Under the pieces are notes generated by a model. It made no database searches and was not told the origin of the DNA. It was given only the letters and a program-made list of their open reading frames with translations. A program made the translations under genes and the position numbers. Shown here in pieces: positions 15,212 to 23,098 of a stretch of DNA of 31,069 nt. Within the stretch, counting starts at the first letter, position 1. Each line of letters begins with the position of its first letter. Location: contig DNXO01000069.1 in the NCBI GenBank assembly GCA_003506895.1, positions 22,128 through 53,196 on the forward strand, given 5' to 3'. The stretch is from Acetobacteraceae bacterium (GTDB taxonomy: Bacteria > Pseudomonadota > Alphaproteobacteria > Acetobacterales > Acetobacteraceae).

Positions 15212-16809
15212 GGGATCATCCACGGCATGACGTACTGTTGCAACACGACCAGCAATCCAAGCAGGAACGTCAACGCGATGCTGTGCTTGAAGGTCCGGGC
15301 AAACACCAGGCCCTCTTGTCCCTTCAGGGCGGTCACCGACACGCCCGTTGCGATGTTCTGCGGTGAGATCATCTTGCCCATCACGCCCCCTGAGGAATTC
15401 GTGGCCGCGATCAGGACGGGGTTCAATCCAAGCTGATTTGCAGCCACCACCTGGAGGTTACCGAACAACGCGTTGCCCGAGGTATCGCTGCCCGAAAGGA
15501 ACACCGCCACCCAGCCAAGGAACGGCGAGACCAGGGGGAAGATGAAGCCCATGGAGGCGACACCCTTGCCGAGCGTGTAGTTCATGCCGGAATAGTTCAT
15601 CAGGTAAGCCAGCCCAACGATCAGCGCTACGGTCAGGATCGCGATCCGGCTTTGCCGCCAGGTCTGTCCAACAGCCGTGACGAAGCGCCCCGGCCCAATG
15701 CCAACCAGCGCCGCGGTGATGATCGCCGACAGCAGGATCGCGGTTCCGGTCGCCAGGGGCTGGAACACCCACAGCGCGGCATATGGCTTATCGTTATACA
15801 GCGTGATCGCGATCTGATTGTGCAGCCCGGGCCAGGGGATCGCCTGCTGCCCGATCGCGAACACCTTGAGATGCGTCCAGGCGATAACAACCACCGACAC
15901 GACAATCCATGGCAACCAACCCTGCCAAGCGGGAACTGCCGTTTGACGGGCCGCGCCGGCGACCTTGGCGCTCATCGCGAATGCGGGATCGGCGGCTGGC
16001 TTCCACACTCGCAGGAACAGCAGCGTCACGATCAGCGCGGTCATCGAGGACAGAACGTCGGTTAGCGCATAGTCCAGGAAATTGGATGACACGAACTGCC
16101 CAGCCGCGAAGCTAACTCCGGACACCAGCAGCACCGGCCACAGGGCTTTGACCGACCGCATGCCGCCATAAATCGCGATGACGTAGAATGGCAGCAGCAT
16201 CGCCAGGAACGGCAACTGGCGCCCGATCATCGCCCCCAGTTGCGCCGCCGGCAGGCCGGTGACCTGGCCCAGGACGGTCACCGGGGCGCCGAGCGCCCCG
16301 AACGCCACCGGGGCGGTGTTGAAGATCAATGTGAAGGTCAGCGCTTCCAGCGGCGGGAATCCGACCAGGATCAAAAGAGCGCTCGTGATTGCCACGGGTG
16401 TGCCGAAACCGGAAATACCCTCCAGCAGGCAGCCGAAGCAGAATCCGATCACCACCAGCACGACCCGCCGGTCATTCGGCAGATGATCCAGGACCCAATC
16501 CCGAAAGGCATCGAACCGGCCCGAAGCGACGGCAATATTGTAGAGGAGCAACGCGTTGAAGACGATCCACATCACCGGCCACAGCGCGAACACCGCTCCG
16601 GCGGCGGCGCTGTCCAGCGCCAAGCCCACGGGCATCTCCCAAGCAGTGACGGCGATCAGCAAGGCCACAACCAGCCCTGCCAACGACGCCTGCCAGGCCG
16701 GTCGGCGCAGCACCCCAAGCATGACCAGCACGACGGCGATAGGCAGAACGGCAACCAGGAAGGACAGCGGCAGGCTGTTTGCCACCGGCGTCAGCAGTTG
16801 ATGGAACAT
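15208..16809 (-). CDS. lldP: L-lactate permease family transporter (LctP/LldP)
   Basis: The protein has 533 residues with about 12-14 hydrophobic segments. The family takes up L- and D-lactate and glycolate by proton symport in the inner membrane. Signatures are CLLEGISGFGTPVAITSALL, the GALGAPVTVLGQ region, LSGSDTSGNALFGNLQ and ATNSSGGVMGKMISPQNIA, all near-invariant in LctP. The start ATG is preceded by GAGGAAA. The end overlaps the binding-protein gene, so both are on one transcript. No lactate dehydrogenase or LldR gene lies beside it. The exact substrate may be lactate, glycolate or a related 2-hydroxy acid. Confidence 0.9.
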   Translation of the reverse strand: MFHQLLTPVANSLPLSFLVAVLPIAVVLVMLGVLRRPAWQASLAGLVVALLIAVTAWEMPVGLALDSAAAGAVFALWPVMWIVFNALLLYNIAVASGRFDAFRDWVLDHLPNDRRVVLVVIGFCFGCLLEGISGFGTPVAITSALLILVGFPPLEALTFTLIFNTAPVAFGALGAPVTVLGQVTGLPAAQLGAMIGRQLPFLAMLLPFYVIAIYGGMRSVKALWPVLLVSGVSFAAGQFVSSNFLDYALTDVLSSMTALIVTLLFLRVWKPAADPAFAMSAKVAGAARQTAVPAWQGWLPWIVVSVVVIAWTHLKVFAIGQQAIPWPGLHNQIAITLYNDKPYAALWVFQPLATGTAILLSAIITAALVGIGPGRFVTAVGQTWRQSRIAILTVALIVGLAYLMNYSGMNYTLGKGVASMGFIFPLVSPFLGWVAVFLSGSDTSGNALFGNLQVVAANQLGLNPVLIAATNSSGGVMGKMISPQNIATGVSVTALKGQEGLVFARTFKHSIALTFLLGLLVVLQQYVMPWMIP

Positions 16810-16863
16810 TTTCCTCAGATCCCTTATCGATCGTGCCGCAATACGGAGTTAATTTCTTAGACA

Positions 16864-16906
16864 CAAGATCGGCGAAGCCGATCGTTCCGCGAAGCCGATA
16901 ATCTTG
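16864..16906. repeat. Overlapping inverted and direct repeats upstream of lldP
   Basis: GATCGGC at 16867-16873 pairs with GCCGATC at 16877-16883 around GAA. CGAAGCCGAT occurs twice, at 16873-16882 and 16890-16899, so the left arm could pair with either copy. An outer stem CAAGAT (16864-16869) with ATCTTG (16901-16906) encloses both. The element lies 55-97 bases upstream of the lldP start and may be an operator or an RNA switch in its leader. Confidence 0.5.
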
Positions 16907-17155
16907 GGCACATCCGACGTGGCTGGGTCAAGGAGATAGGCGAGCGGCGCCAATGACGAGACCGTTCTCGGTTTGCAACAGTGCCGCGAATCCCTCTCCG
17001 GCTGGCGTGGGGCCAGATGGGAGCCAATCCGGTTTCAATCGGGGGTCAAGGATCGGACGATGTTGGATTCCACCAGCATCCGCCCGCTGTTTGATTGTCG
17101 GCAGCGATACCGCCGTTGATCCAGGCTTGCTCTTGAAGGTTCAGTAATGACGGGG
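16907..17155. other. Gap between lldP leader and orphan gene
   Basis: I see no convincing gene here. The longest open frame (+, 16953-17147) has codon use unlike the neighbours and no recognisable sequence. A short dyad CGAGA-CCGT-TCTCG sits at 16957-16970 and could be a protein-binding site. No insertion-sequence ends were seen. Confidence 0.4.
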
Positions 17156-17500
17156 CTAGCCACACGCCGCGTTCAACCCCCGGCAGCGGATTTCGAAGTC
17201 GCTCGAAATGAACTCCGGCCGTTTGTACAGACCCCGCATCCAGGCCGCGAGCATGCACAGTTCCTCCAGCTTCACGACTTCATCCAGCGTGCCCCGCGGA
17301 AACCGAAGCTCAAAGCTATCGGCGATCGTATCCAGCAGTCCTTCCACCTGCTCGATGGTCAGCCCGCAATCGCTTTCAAGCACAGCCGACCGTGTCAGGA
17401 TCGCTTCGTCCACCGTATGGTCGTCGCGAATCAGTTTCACGATCCAGCGGAACATGTGCATCCAGTTCTTTACGTCATCGATGGGGCGCTGCACGGCCAA
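17156..17500 (-). CDS. Small orphan protein, possibly acyl-carrier-like
   Basis: About 114 residues from a TTG at 17500, or 101 from the ATG at 17461; neither has a well-placed Shine-Dalgarno (GGAGGAGGG at 17522-17530 is too far from the TTG). I do not recognise the family with certainty. The middle part, GLTIEQVEGLLDTIADSFEL followed by RFP and later VVKLEELCMLAAWM, has the spacing of an acyl carrier protein from helix II to helix III. Thr48 stands where the phosphopantetheine Ser would be. The protein is acidic and helical with no signal or membrane segment. It is divergent from the MFS gene. It could instead be an unrelated helical protein. Confidence 0.5.
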   Translation of the reverse strand: MAVQRPIDDVKNWMHMFRWIVKLIRDDHTVDEAILTRSAVLESDCGLTIEQVEGLLDTIADSFELRFPRGTLDEVVKLEELCMLAAWMRGLYKRPEFISSDFEIRCRGLNAACG

Positions 17501-17643
17501 GGCTCCAGGTTCTCGGTCAGTCCCTCCTCCGATGGCACAAATTAGATAATAAATGATTTACGCGGCATGCGGGGATGTGTCCCATCTTCCGGGGGGCCCG
17601 CGCGGGGCTTTCCCCGAAACGTCTATCGCGCGACAATCGTCCG

Positions 17644-19080
17644 ATGCCGGTTCAACCCAAACTCCGCGCGGCCGCCGTTTCGCGCCAGACCCGCCTGACG
17701 GCTGTGATCGTTGCCTGCGCGCTGTTCATGCAGAATCTCGACTCGACGATCATCGCCACCGCTCTGCCAACCATGGCCCGGGCGTTCGGTTACGACCCGG
17801 TGCGGATGAACGTCGCGCTGACGTCCTATCTGCTCAGCCTGACCGTCTTTATCCCCGCCAGCGGCTGGGTTGCCGATCGTTACGGGACCCGCAACGTCTT
17901 CCGTGGTGCGATCATCGTCTTCACCATCGGCTCGGTTTTGTGTGGGCTGTCGCAGGGCCTGATCGAGCTGGTTGCCGCCCGCGTCCTGCAAGGTCTTGGG
18001 GGCGCCATGATGGTGCCGGTTGGCCGTTTGCTGCTGCTGCGCACCGCCGCGAAAACCGAATTGGTCGCCGCGATGGCCTGGCTGACCGTGCCGGCCCTGC
18101 TCGGTCCTGTCGTCGGGCCGCCGGTTGGAGGGTTTATCGTCACCTATTTCGACTGGCGCTGGACGTTCTTCATCAACGTGCCCGTCGGACTGATTGGCCT
18201 GATCGCCGTCAGTCTTTTCATCAAGGACTTCCGCGAGCCGCCAAAAGGCGCCTTTGACCTGCGTGGCCTGATCCTGACCGGCGGGGCGCTGGTTTGCGCG
18301 ATGTTCGGCATGGAGACTGTTGGCAGGGGTCTTGTGGACCCGATCGTTACCGAGGGCATGATCGCGGCGGGCGTGGCTATCGGGTTCGTCTATTACCTCC
18401 ATGCCCGTCGCCATCCGGCGCCGTTGCTGGATTTCACGTTGATGAAGCTGCCGACCTTCGGGCTGTCATTCAGCGCCATGATGCTGTTCCGCACCGGCAT
18501 CGGCGCGATCCCGTTCCTGTTGCCGATGATGCTGCAGGTCGGCTTTGGCGAATCGGCGGCACAGAGCGGTCTGGTCACGTTCGCCAGCTCCGCCGGGGCG
18601 CTGGTCATGAAACCGGCCGCGCAACATGCCCTGCGGCTGTTCGGCTTCCGCGATACGCTGATCTGGAACGGCATTCTGTCGGGAATCATGCTGACCGCGT
18701 GCGCGCTGTTCCGCCCAACCTGGCCGGCTGCCGCGATCTATCTGGTGCTGCTGGTCGGCGGCTTTCTGCGATCGCTGCAATTCACCGCGTATAACACCCT
18801 GGCGTACGGCGACGTGCCCCGCCCGCAAATGAGCGCCGCGACCAGCCTGTACACCGCCGGCCAGCAACTCGCCGCCACGATCGGCGTCACCATCGGCGCG
18901 CTCGCGCTGGAAGCCGCCAGGACATTCGCCCATCACCTGACGCCCGAGACGTCGGACTTCAGCGCCGCCTTCGTCGTCGTGGGGATGATGACGCTGGCCG
19001 CGGTGCCGATCGGGTTCATGATGCCGGCCAACGCGGGGGATGACCTGACGGGACGGCACGCGCAAAAGGCGGGAGAATAA
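17644..19080 (+). CDS. MFS drug/metabolite exporter, DHA2 family
   Basis: About 478 residues with roughly 14 hydrophobic segments, as in the DHA2 (drug:H+ antiporter) group. Motif A is seen as GWVADRYGTRNVF between helices 2 and 3, the motif D1-like LDSTIIATALPTMARAFG near the N-terminus, and the antiporter motif C as LLGPVVGPPVGGFI in helix 5. DWRWTFFINVPVG is also typical. The protein probably expels a small organic compound by proton exchange. I chose the ATG at 17644 because the 23 residues before it, from 17575, are not conserved and polar. No HlyD-type adaptor gene is adjacent. It converges on the PhzF gene with a ten-base gap. Confidence 0.88.
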   Translation: MPVQPKLRAAAVSRQTRLTAVIVACALFMQNLDSTIIATALPTMARAFGYDPVRMNVALTSYLLSLTVFIPASGWVADRYGTRNVFRGAIIVFTIGSVLCGLSQGLIELVAARVLQGLGGAMMVPVGRLLLLRTAAKTELVAAMAWLTVPALLGPVVGPPVGGFIVTYFDWRWTFFINVPVGLIGLIAVSLFIKDFREPPKGAFDLRGLILTGGALVCAMFGMETVGRGLVDPIVTEGMIAAGVAIGFVYYLHARRHPAPLLDFTLMKLPTFGLSFSAMMLFRTGIGAIPFLLPMMLQVGFGESAAQSGLVTFASSAGALVMKPAAQHALRLFGFRDTLIWNGILSGIMLTACALFRPTWPAAAIYLVLLVGGFLRSLQFTAYNTLAYGDVPRPQMSAATSLYTAGQQLAATIGVTIGALALEAARTFAHHLTPETSDFSAAFVVVGMMTLAAVPIGFMMPANAGDDLTGRHAQKAGE

Positions 19081-19090
19081 CGACCGGCGA

Positions 19091-20002
19091 TCAAACACGC
19101 AGCCATCCCTCGCTGACGATCACCGCCTCACCGCCGATCCGCGCTTCCAGCAGCGCCTGCCCGCTGACATCCAAAGACACCGTGATCCGTGATGGCCGTC
19201 CCATCGCGTCCCCTTGCTCGACAACAAAGCTGTGCCGCCCATCGGCGGGCTTCTCGAAATCCATGAACACCTGGGCAAACGCGGCGGCGGCCGAACCGGT
19301 CGCCGGATCCTCTGGCACACCGACCGCTGGGGCGAACATTCGGGCATGGAATGCGTTCGTGGGGTCGATCGTGTCGGCGCAATAAACGAACGCATTGGTG
19401 AAGCCATCGTTGGGTGCGCCAAACGCGATCTCGAATGCCTCTCCGTTGGGGCGCGCCCGCGTGACGGCGTCACGGGTGCGTAACGGCACGCAGCGGAATG
19501 GATTGCCGGCGGAGTAGATCGCGGGCTGGTATGTAGCGAAACCGATATCCGCTTCGTCGAGCCCCAGGCCAAGCGCCAGCACTGCCCGATCCGGCAGCGA
19601 CCCGACGCGTTCCGGCAATCGTGGCAGGGTAAACGTCGCCGCGCCGCGTTCCGGCCCCTCCACCTCGACCGCGCATGGCACCGGTCCGATCATTTCCTCC
19701 AGCGTGATGCCCAACGCCCCGGCTTTGCCGTCGCGATCCAGCAGCCCGAGCAATACGGCCGTTCCGACGGTGGGATGGCCGGCGAAGGGGACCTCGCGGC
19801 CGGGTGTGAAAATACGCACGCTGGATCGATTGGCCGGGTTGGACGGGAAAGCGACGAACACGGTTTCGGACAGGTTGAACTCCCGAGCGATGGCCTGCAT
19901 CCGGCTGTCGGTCAAACCTTGCGCTTCCAGCACAACCGCCAACGGATTCCCCGCCAGCGCCTGTCCGGTGAAGACATCGAGGGTGAAGAAATGCCGTTTC
20001 AT
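19091..20002 (-). CDS. PhzF family isomerase/epimerase
   Basis: The protein has 303 residues, the usual length for the PhzF/DAP-epimerase-fold family. It has two similar halves. The catalytic Glu is E46 in NLSETVFV, followed by GREVPFAGHPTVGTA (residues 68-82) and the C-terminal VPEDPATGSAAAAFAQ (229-244). PhzF itself isomerises a phenazine precursor, but most members, including lone ones like this, have unknown substrates; no other phenazine gene is present. It lies tail to tail with the MFS gene. Confidence 0.9.
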   Translation of the reverse strand: MKRHFFTLDVFTGQALAGNPLAVVLEAQGLTDSRMQAIAREFNLSETVFVAFPSNPANRSSVRIFTPGREVPFAGHPTVGTAVLLGLLDRDGKAGALGITLEEMIGPVPCAVEVEGPERGAATFTLPRLPERVGSLPDRAVLALGLGLDEADIGFATYQPAIYSAGNPFRCVPLRTRDAVTRARPNGEAFEIAFGAPNDGFTNAFVYCADTIDPTNAFHARMFAPAVGVPEDPATGSAAAAFAQVFMDFEKPADGRHSFVVEQGDAMGRPSRITVSLDVSGQALLEARIGGEAVIVSEGWLRV

Positions 20003-20085
20003 CGGGTGAGCTCCTTCGTGGCGTCCAGGACGCTTTGTCGGCAGTATCCATTCCGCGCTGCAAGCCTGCCGCCTACTGGGGCGCC

Positions 20086-20319
20086 GTGGCGCGTTATCGG
20101 ATTACATTGCCCTTGGCTAACCCCAGGCAATTGGTTCTCGGTACTCCTACAGAACCATCCGTTCAAATCCTGGAATTCACGCGGGAACAGGACCGCGTAA
20201 CCGTCGCCGGGGCGGTCAGACTCACGGGCCAAAGCCGCGGCGGCGTCCGCGATCACCTCAAGGCACTGACAAAGGGACGGCACCTCGTACCGCGCGGCGC
20301 GTGGTATGGACTGACCTGA
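20086..20319 (+). pseudogene. Remnant of a winged-helix DNA-binding protein
   Basis: The frame from about 20086 to the TGA at 20319 encodes VARYRITLPLANPRQLVLG, then a segment resembling a winged helix: QILEFTREQDRVTVAGAVRL, TGQSRGGVRDHLKAL, and a wing ending RGAWYGLT. This pattern occurs at the C-terminus of some regulators and of AlbA- or Fic-type proteins. No proper start or Shine-Dalgarno is present (only GTG or TTG), and no N-terminal domain lies upstream. I therefore take it as a fragment of a larger gene. It could also be a short functional DNA-binding protein. Confidence 0.4.
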
Positions 20320-20384
20320 GGTGAGCCGGAGCGATAGCGGTAGCCAGTAAACGCTCGCCAGACGCGCAAGGTGATCGAAGGCCA

Positions 20385-20450
20385 GGCCTCAGGCGGTAAC
20401 GAGGGTATCGTAGGAGCGTAACGCCTCCAGCCGTCCGGCCGCTTGAGGCC
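20385..20450 (+). repeat. Long stem-loop upstream of the Rieske gene
   Basis: GGCCTCAGGCGG at 20385-20396 pairs with CCGCTTGAGGCC at 20439-20450 over 12 pairs, one of them G-U. The 42-base loop holds a second hairpin, GGAGCG (20413-20418) with CGCCTCC (20422-20428, one bulge). No T run follows. It could be an RNA element of the leader or a dispersed repeat; there is no second copy in this window. Confidence 0.55.
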
Positions 20451-20485
20451 CCCGCGCAAGGCCCACTGCCGTTGACCCCACCCAA

Positions 20486-20516
20486 CCTCCCGCCCCAAGC
20501 TACCCAAAACGGGAGG
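20486..20516 (+). promoter_or_regulatory. Hairpin that covers the ribosome-binding site
   Basis: CCTCCCG at 20486-20492 is perfectly complementary to CGGGAGG at 20510-20516, with a 17-base loop. The right arm contains the Shine-Dalgarno GGGAGG of the Rieske gene, eight bases before its GTG. Folded, the site would be hidden from the ribosome. This suggests translational control or a need for RNA unfolding. Confidence 0.5.
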
Positions 20517-20524
20517 AACCAACC

Positions 20525-21814
20525 GTGCTGACTCAGGAAGACAATACCCTGCTAACCCGCACCGGCCCTGGCACCGCAATGGGCGCGCTGTTCCGCCGCT
20601 TCTGGCAACCCGTCGCGCTCAGCCGGGAACTCCCCGAACCCGACGGCCCACCCATGCGCCTGAAAATCCTGGGCGAGGACCTGCGCGCGTTCCGTTCAAC
20701 CGATGGAACCGTCGGTCTGGTTTCCCCAAGATGCCCCCATCGGGGCGCCGACCTCTTCTACGGTCGAAACGAACGCAATGGCATCCGCTGCGTCTATCAC
20801 GGCTGGAAGTTCGGCACCGATGGGCGCTGCCAGGAACTCCCCACCATGGACTCAGGACCGGCCCGCGAAAAAGCCGAACAAAACGTCCGCCTGAATGCCT
20901 ATCCCACCCGCGAAGCGAATGGTTTCATTTGGTCCTATCTCGGCCCGCCCGGCCAGGTGCCGCCATTCCCGGAACTGGAATTCACCACGGTCCCACCATC
21001 CCACACCTACGTCTCCAAGAAGCTCCAGCAATGCAACTGGGCGCAGGCCTGCGAGGGCGGCCTGGACACCGCCCATTTCTCCTTCCTCCACATGGCCCTG
21101 GACGATGGGGAAGACGCCACAGCGAAACTACTGACGAAGGTGTCTTCCAACACCGACACTGTCCGCTGGATGCGTAACGATGGCGCCCCTCGCTTCACGA
21201 TCCTCGACCACGCGGCCGGCCTGATCCTCGGGGCCGCCCGCCGCGGCGACCCGAACGAAAACTACTGGCGCATCAGTCAATTCCTGATGCCCAATCACGG
21301 CCTGACCCCCAATGCGTTCCCCGGCGAGAACTACCACGGCCAATGCTGGGTCCCGATCGACGATGTCTCCTGCTGGATCTATAACTACACCTGGAACCCC
21401 GATCGCCCTCTGTCGAACGCGGAACGGGACCGCTTCGCCAATGGTTCAGGCATCCATGCGGAAGTTGACGCCCATTACATTCCCATCCGCCGCCGGGAGA
21501 ATGAATATCTGCTGGACCGAAACAAACAAAAATACGAGACCTACACGGGTATAGACGGCGTTTCGGAACAGGACGCCTGCATCCAGGACAGCCAGGGCCT
21601 GATCGCCGACCGAACCACGGAACACCTCGGCCCAACCGACATGGGCATCATCCGCTTCCGCCGCCTGATCCTGGACTCGGCCAAGGCCCTTGCCGCCGGG
21701 GACCCGCCAAGAGCGCTTAACCATCCGGCGGCATACAAGGTCCGAGGCGGCGGCGCCGTCGCCCCGGCCACCCAATCCCTGCCCGAAGTGCTTCAAGCCC
21801 GCTTCGGAACCTGA
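20525..21814 (+). CDS. Rieske non-heme iron oxygenase, large subunit
   Basis: The protein has 429 residues and begins with GTG. It is an aromatic-ring-hydroxylating type oxygenase of the phthalate 4,5-dioxygenase-like (single-component-class) group. The Rieske [2Fe-2S] site is C70-P-H72 and C89-x2-H92 (CPHRGADLFYG and CVYHGWKFG). The mononuclear iron site is D181-x2-H184-x4-H189 in GGLDTAHFSFLH, preceded by N171 and E177 as in the family. It probably needs a separate reductase, which is not in the window. The substrate is unknown. The next gene starts three bases after its stop. Its start lies behind two hairpins. Confidence 0.9.
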   Translation: MLTQEDNTLLTRTGPGTAMGALFRRFWQPVALSRELPEPDGPPMRLKILGEDLRAFRSTDGTVGLVSPRCPHRGADLFYGRNERNGIRCVYHGWKFGTDGRCQELPTMDSGPAREKAEQNVRLNAYPTREANGFIWSYLGPPGQVPPFPELEFTTVPPSHTYVSKKLQQCNWAQACEGGLDTAHFSFLHMALDDGEDATAKLLTKVSSNTDTVRWMRNDGAPRFTILDHAAGLILGAARRGDPNENYWRISQFLMPNHGLTPNAFPGENYHGQCWVPIDDVSCWIYNYTWNPDRPLSNAERDRFANGSGIHAEVDAHYIPIRRRENEYLLDRNKQKYETYTGIDGVSEQDACIQDSQGLIADRTTEHLGPTDMGIIRFRRLILDSAKALAAGDPPRALNHPAAYKVRGGGAVAPATQSLPEVLQARFGT

Positions 21815-21817
21815 TCC

Positions 21818-22642
21818 GTGCGCACCGAACTGATCTCCATCCCAACCGAAACGGTCCCTCTGGACGGCGCCCTGCACCTGCCCGACGGCCCAGCCACCGG
21901 CGCCGTCCTGCTTTTCCACGGCAACACCATGAACTTTTACACCGGTGCGCCCAGGTTCCTGCCGCCGGCGTTGACCGCGATGGGCTACGCCTGCCTGGCG
22001 TTCAACCGCCGAGGCCACGATATTCTCTCCATCCGGGACAGCCGCGTGGCCGAGGGTGCCGCGTTCCAGCTCACCCGGGAAGGCATGGACGACAACCGCA
22101 CCGCTGCCGCGTGGATGGCGGCGCGGGGTTTCCCCCCACCGGTCATCATCGGCCACAGCAACGGGGGCATGCTGTCCGTCCCCCACGTCGTGGCTCATCC
22201 TGACACGCCGGCACTGGTTCTGCTCTCGGCGCATGGCGGCGGCCGCGACGGGCTGCGGCGCACCAGCCGAGCCGGTCTGATGGCGGCGGAGCGGGTCGAT
22301 GAAATGATCGCCGGGGCCGAAGCGCTTGTCGCGGCGGGCCGCGGCAAGGAGCTGATGCTGATGCCGGGCTGGTGGTATGTCATCACCGCCGAAAGTTTCC
22401 TGGACCGCAACACCCAGATGCCAGACATCCTGGAATTCGCATTCCAGATCAAATGCCCTGTCCTGTATATCCGCGGTGATCAGGAAAGCGCCGAGAACTA
22501 CCCCGCCGAAAAATTCCAGGTCCGCGCCGGCGGCCCCTGCCGCGTCGATATCATTCCCGACTGTGATCACTTCTATAAAGGACGCGAACAGGCGGTTATC
22601 GATCGGGTCACCGCATGGCTACGGACGACGGTGCACGCCTGA
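21818..22642 (+). CDS. Alpha/beta hydrolase
   Basis: The protein has 274 residues, starting with GTG. The nucleophile elbow is GHSNGG with Ser114; HG at 34-35 supplies the oxyanion region. D221 (YIRGDQES) and H251 (PDCDHFY) fit the acid and base of the triad. No signal peptide is visible, so it is cytosolic. It may cleave an ester or a ring-cleavage product formed after the upstream oxygenase acts, since the two genes are only three bases apart. That link is inferred. The exact substrate cannot be told. Confidence 0.85.
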   Translation: MRTELISIPTETVPLDGALHLPDGPATGAVLLFHGNTMNFYTGAPRFLPPALTAMGYACLAFNRRGHDILSIRDSRVAEGAAFQLTREGMDDNRTAAAWMAARGFPPPVIIGHSNGGMLSVPHVVAHPDTPALVLLSAHGGGRDGLRRTSRAGLMAAERVDEMIAGAEALVAAGRGKELMLMPGWWYVITAESFLDRNTQMPDILEFAFQIKCPVLYIRGDQESAENYPAEKFQVRAGGPCRVDIIPDCDHFYKGREQAVIDRVTAWLRTTVHA

Positions 22643-22701
22643 CTCAGTGTCTCCGGCGCCACGCCCATGTTCACTCTGGCCATAAAAGTGGCTCGGCGTT
22701 C

Positions 22702-22730
22702 TTGACACCTGTTTCCCCCGTCGGTAGCTA
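22702..22730 (+). promoter_or_regulatory. Possible promoter of the atp (Fo) operon
   Basis: TTGACA at 22702-22707 matches the -35 consensus fully. After 17 bases comes TAGCTA at 22725-22730, a weak -10. It lies 40 bases before atpI and 60 bases after the hydrolase stop. Confidence 0.4.
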
Positions 22731-22769
22731 GCCCCGGCTTTCCGGCATGTAATGTTGCCAGGAGCGAGC

Positions 22770-23087
22770 ATGAGTCAGGATACCGGCGGCCCAGACCCCT
22801 CTTTCGAGGAGAGGTTGAAGGTGGCCAGAAGCAAGCAGGGTCTCGACGCCCCGCCGAAGCGCCCCCTGAACGATCAGGGCGAGCTCGGTGGTTCAGCGTG
22901 GGGAATCGGCGCGCGGGTTGGGGTAGAACTTGTTGCAGCCCTTGTGGTGGCGGTCGCCATCGGGTACGGGCTGGACCACGTTTTCCACACCACCCCAATT
23001 CTAACCGTCGTGTTCGTCCCACTGGGCGGTGCGGCTGGCATTATGAATGTTTGGCGCCTGTTCGCGCCAAAGAAGTCTGATAGGTAG
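22770..23087 (+). CDS. atpI: ATP synthase protein I (AtpI/AtpZ type)
   Basis: About 105 residues. A polar N-terminal half is followed by two membrane helices (about residues 48-65 and 72-92), with IGARVGVELVAALVVAVAIG and FVPLGGAAGIMNVWRLF as family marks. Such proteins help insert or assemble the c-ring or carry Mg/Ca ions; the exact role is debated. I preferred the ATG at 22770, which has AGGAGCG before it, over the ATG at 22752. It is the first gene of the Fo operon, as in other alphaproteobacteria. Confidence 0.9.
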   Translation: MSQDTGGPDPSFEERLKVARSKQGLDAPPKRPLNDQGELGGSAWGIGARVGVELVAALVVAVAIGYGLDHVFHTTPILTVVFVPLGGAAGIMNVWRLFAPKKSDR

Positions 23088-23098
23088 GAGCGCACAGC

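Noticed and set aside
16953..17147. Plus-strand 64-codon frame in the gap after lldP
   Set aside because: Codon use differs from the neighbours, there is no Shine-Dalgarno fit to a family, and no likeness was seen.
20161..20185. T-loop-like sequence (CGTTCAAATCC) suggesting a tRNA
   Set aside because: The flanking bases do not form a five-pair T stem and no anticodon or acceptor stem is found upstream.
20253..20579. Minus-strand open frame across the Rieske leader
   Set aside because: It is antisense to the start of a real gene and to the hairpins, with no recognisable product.
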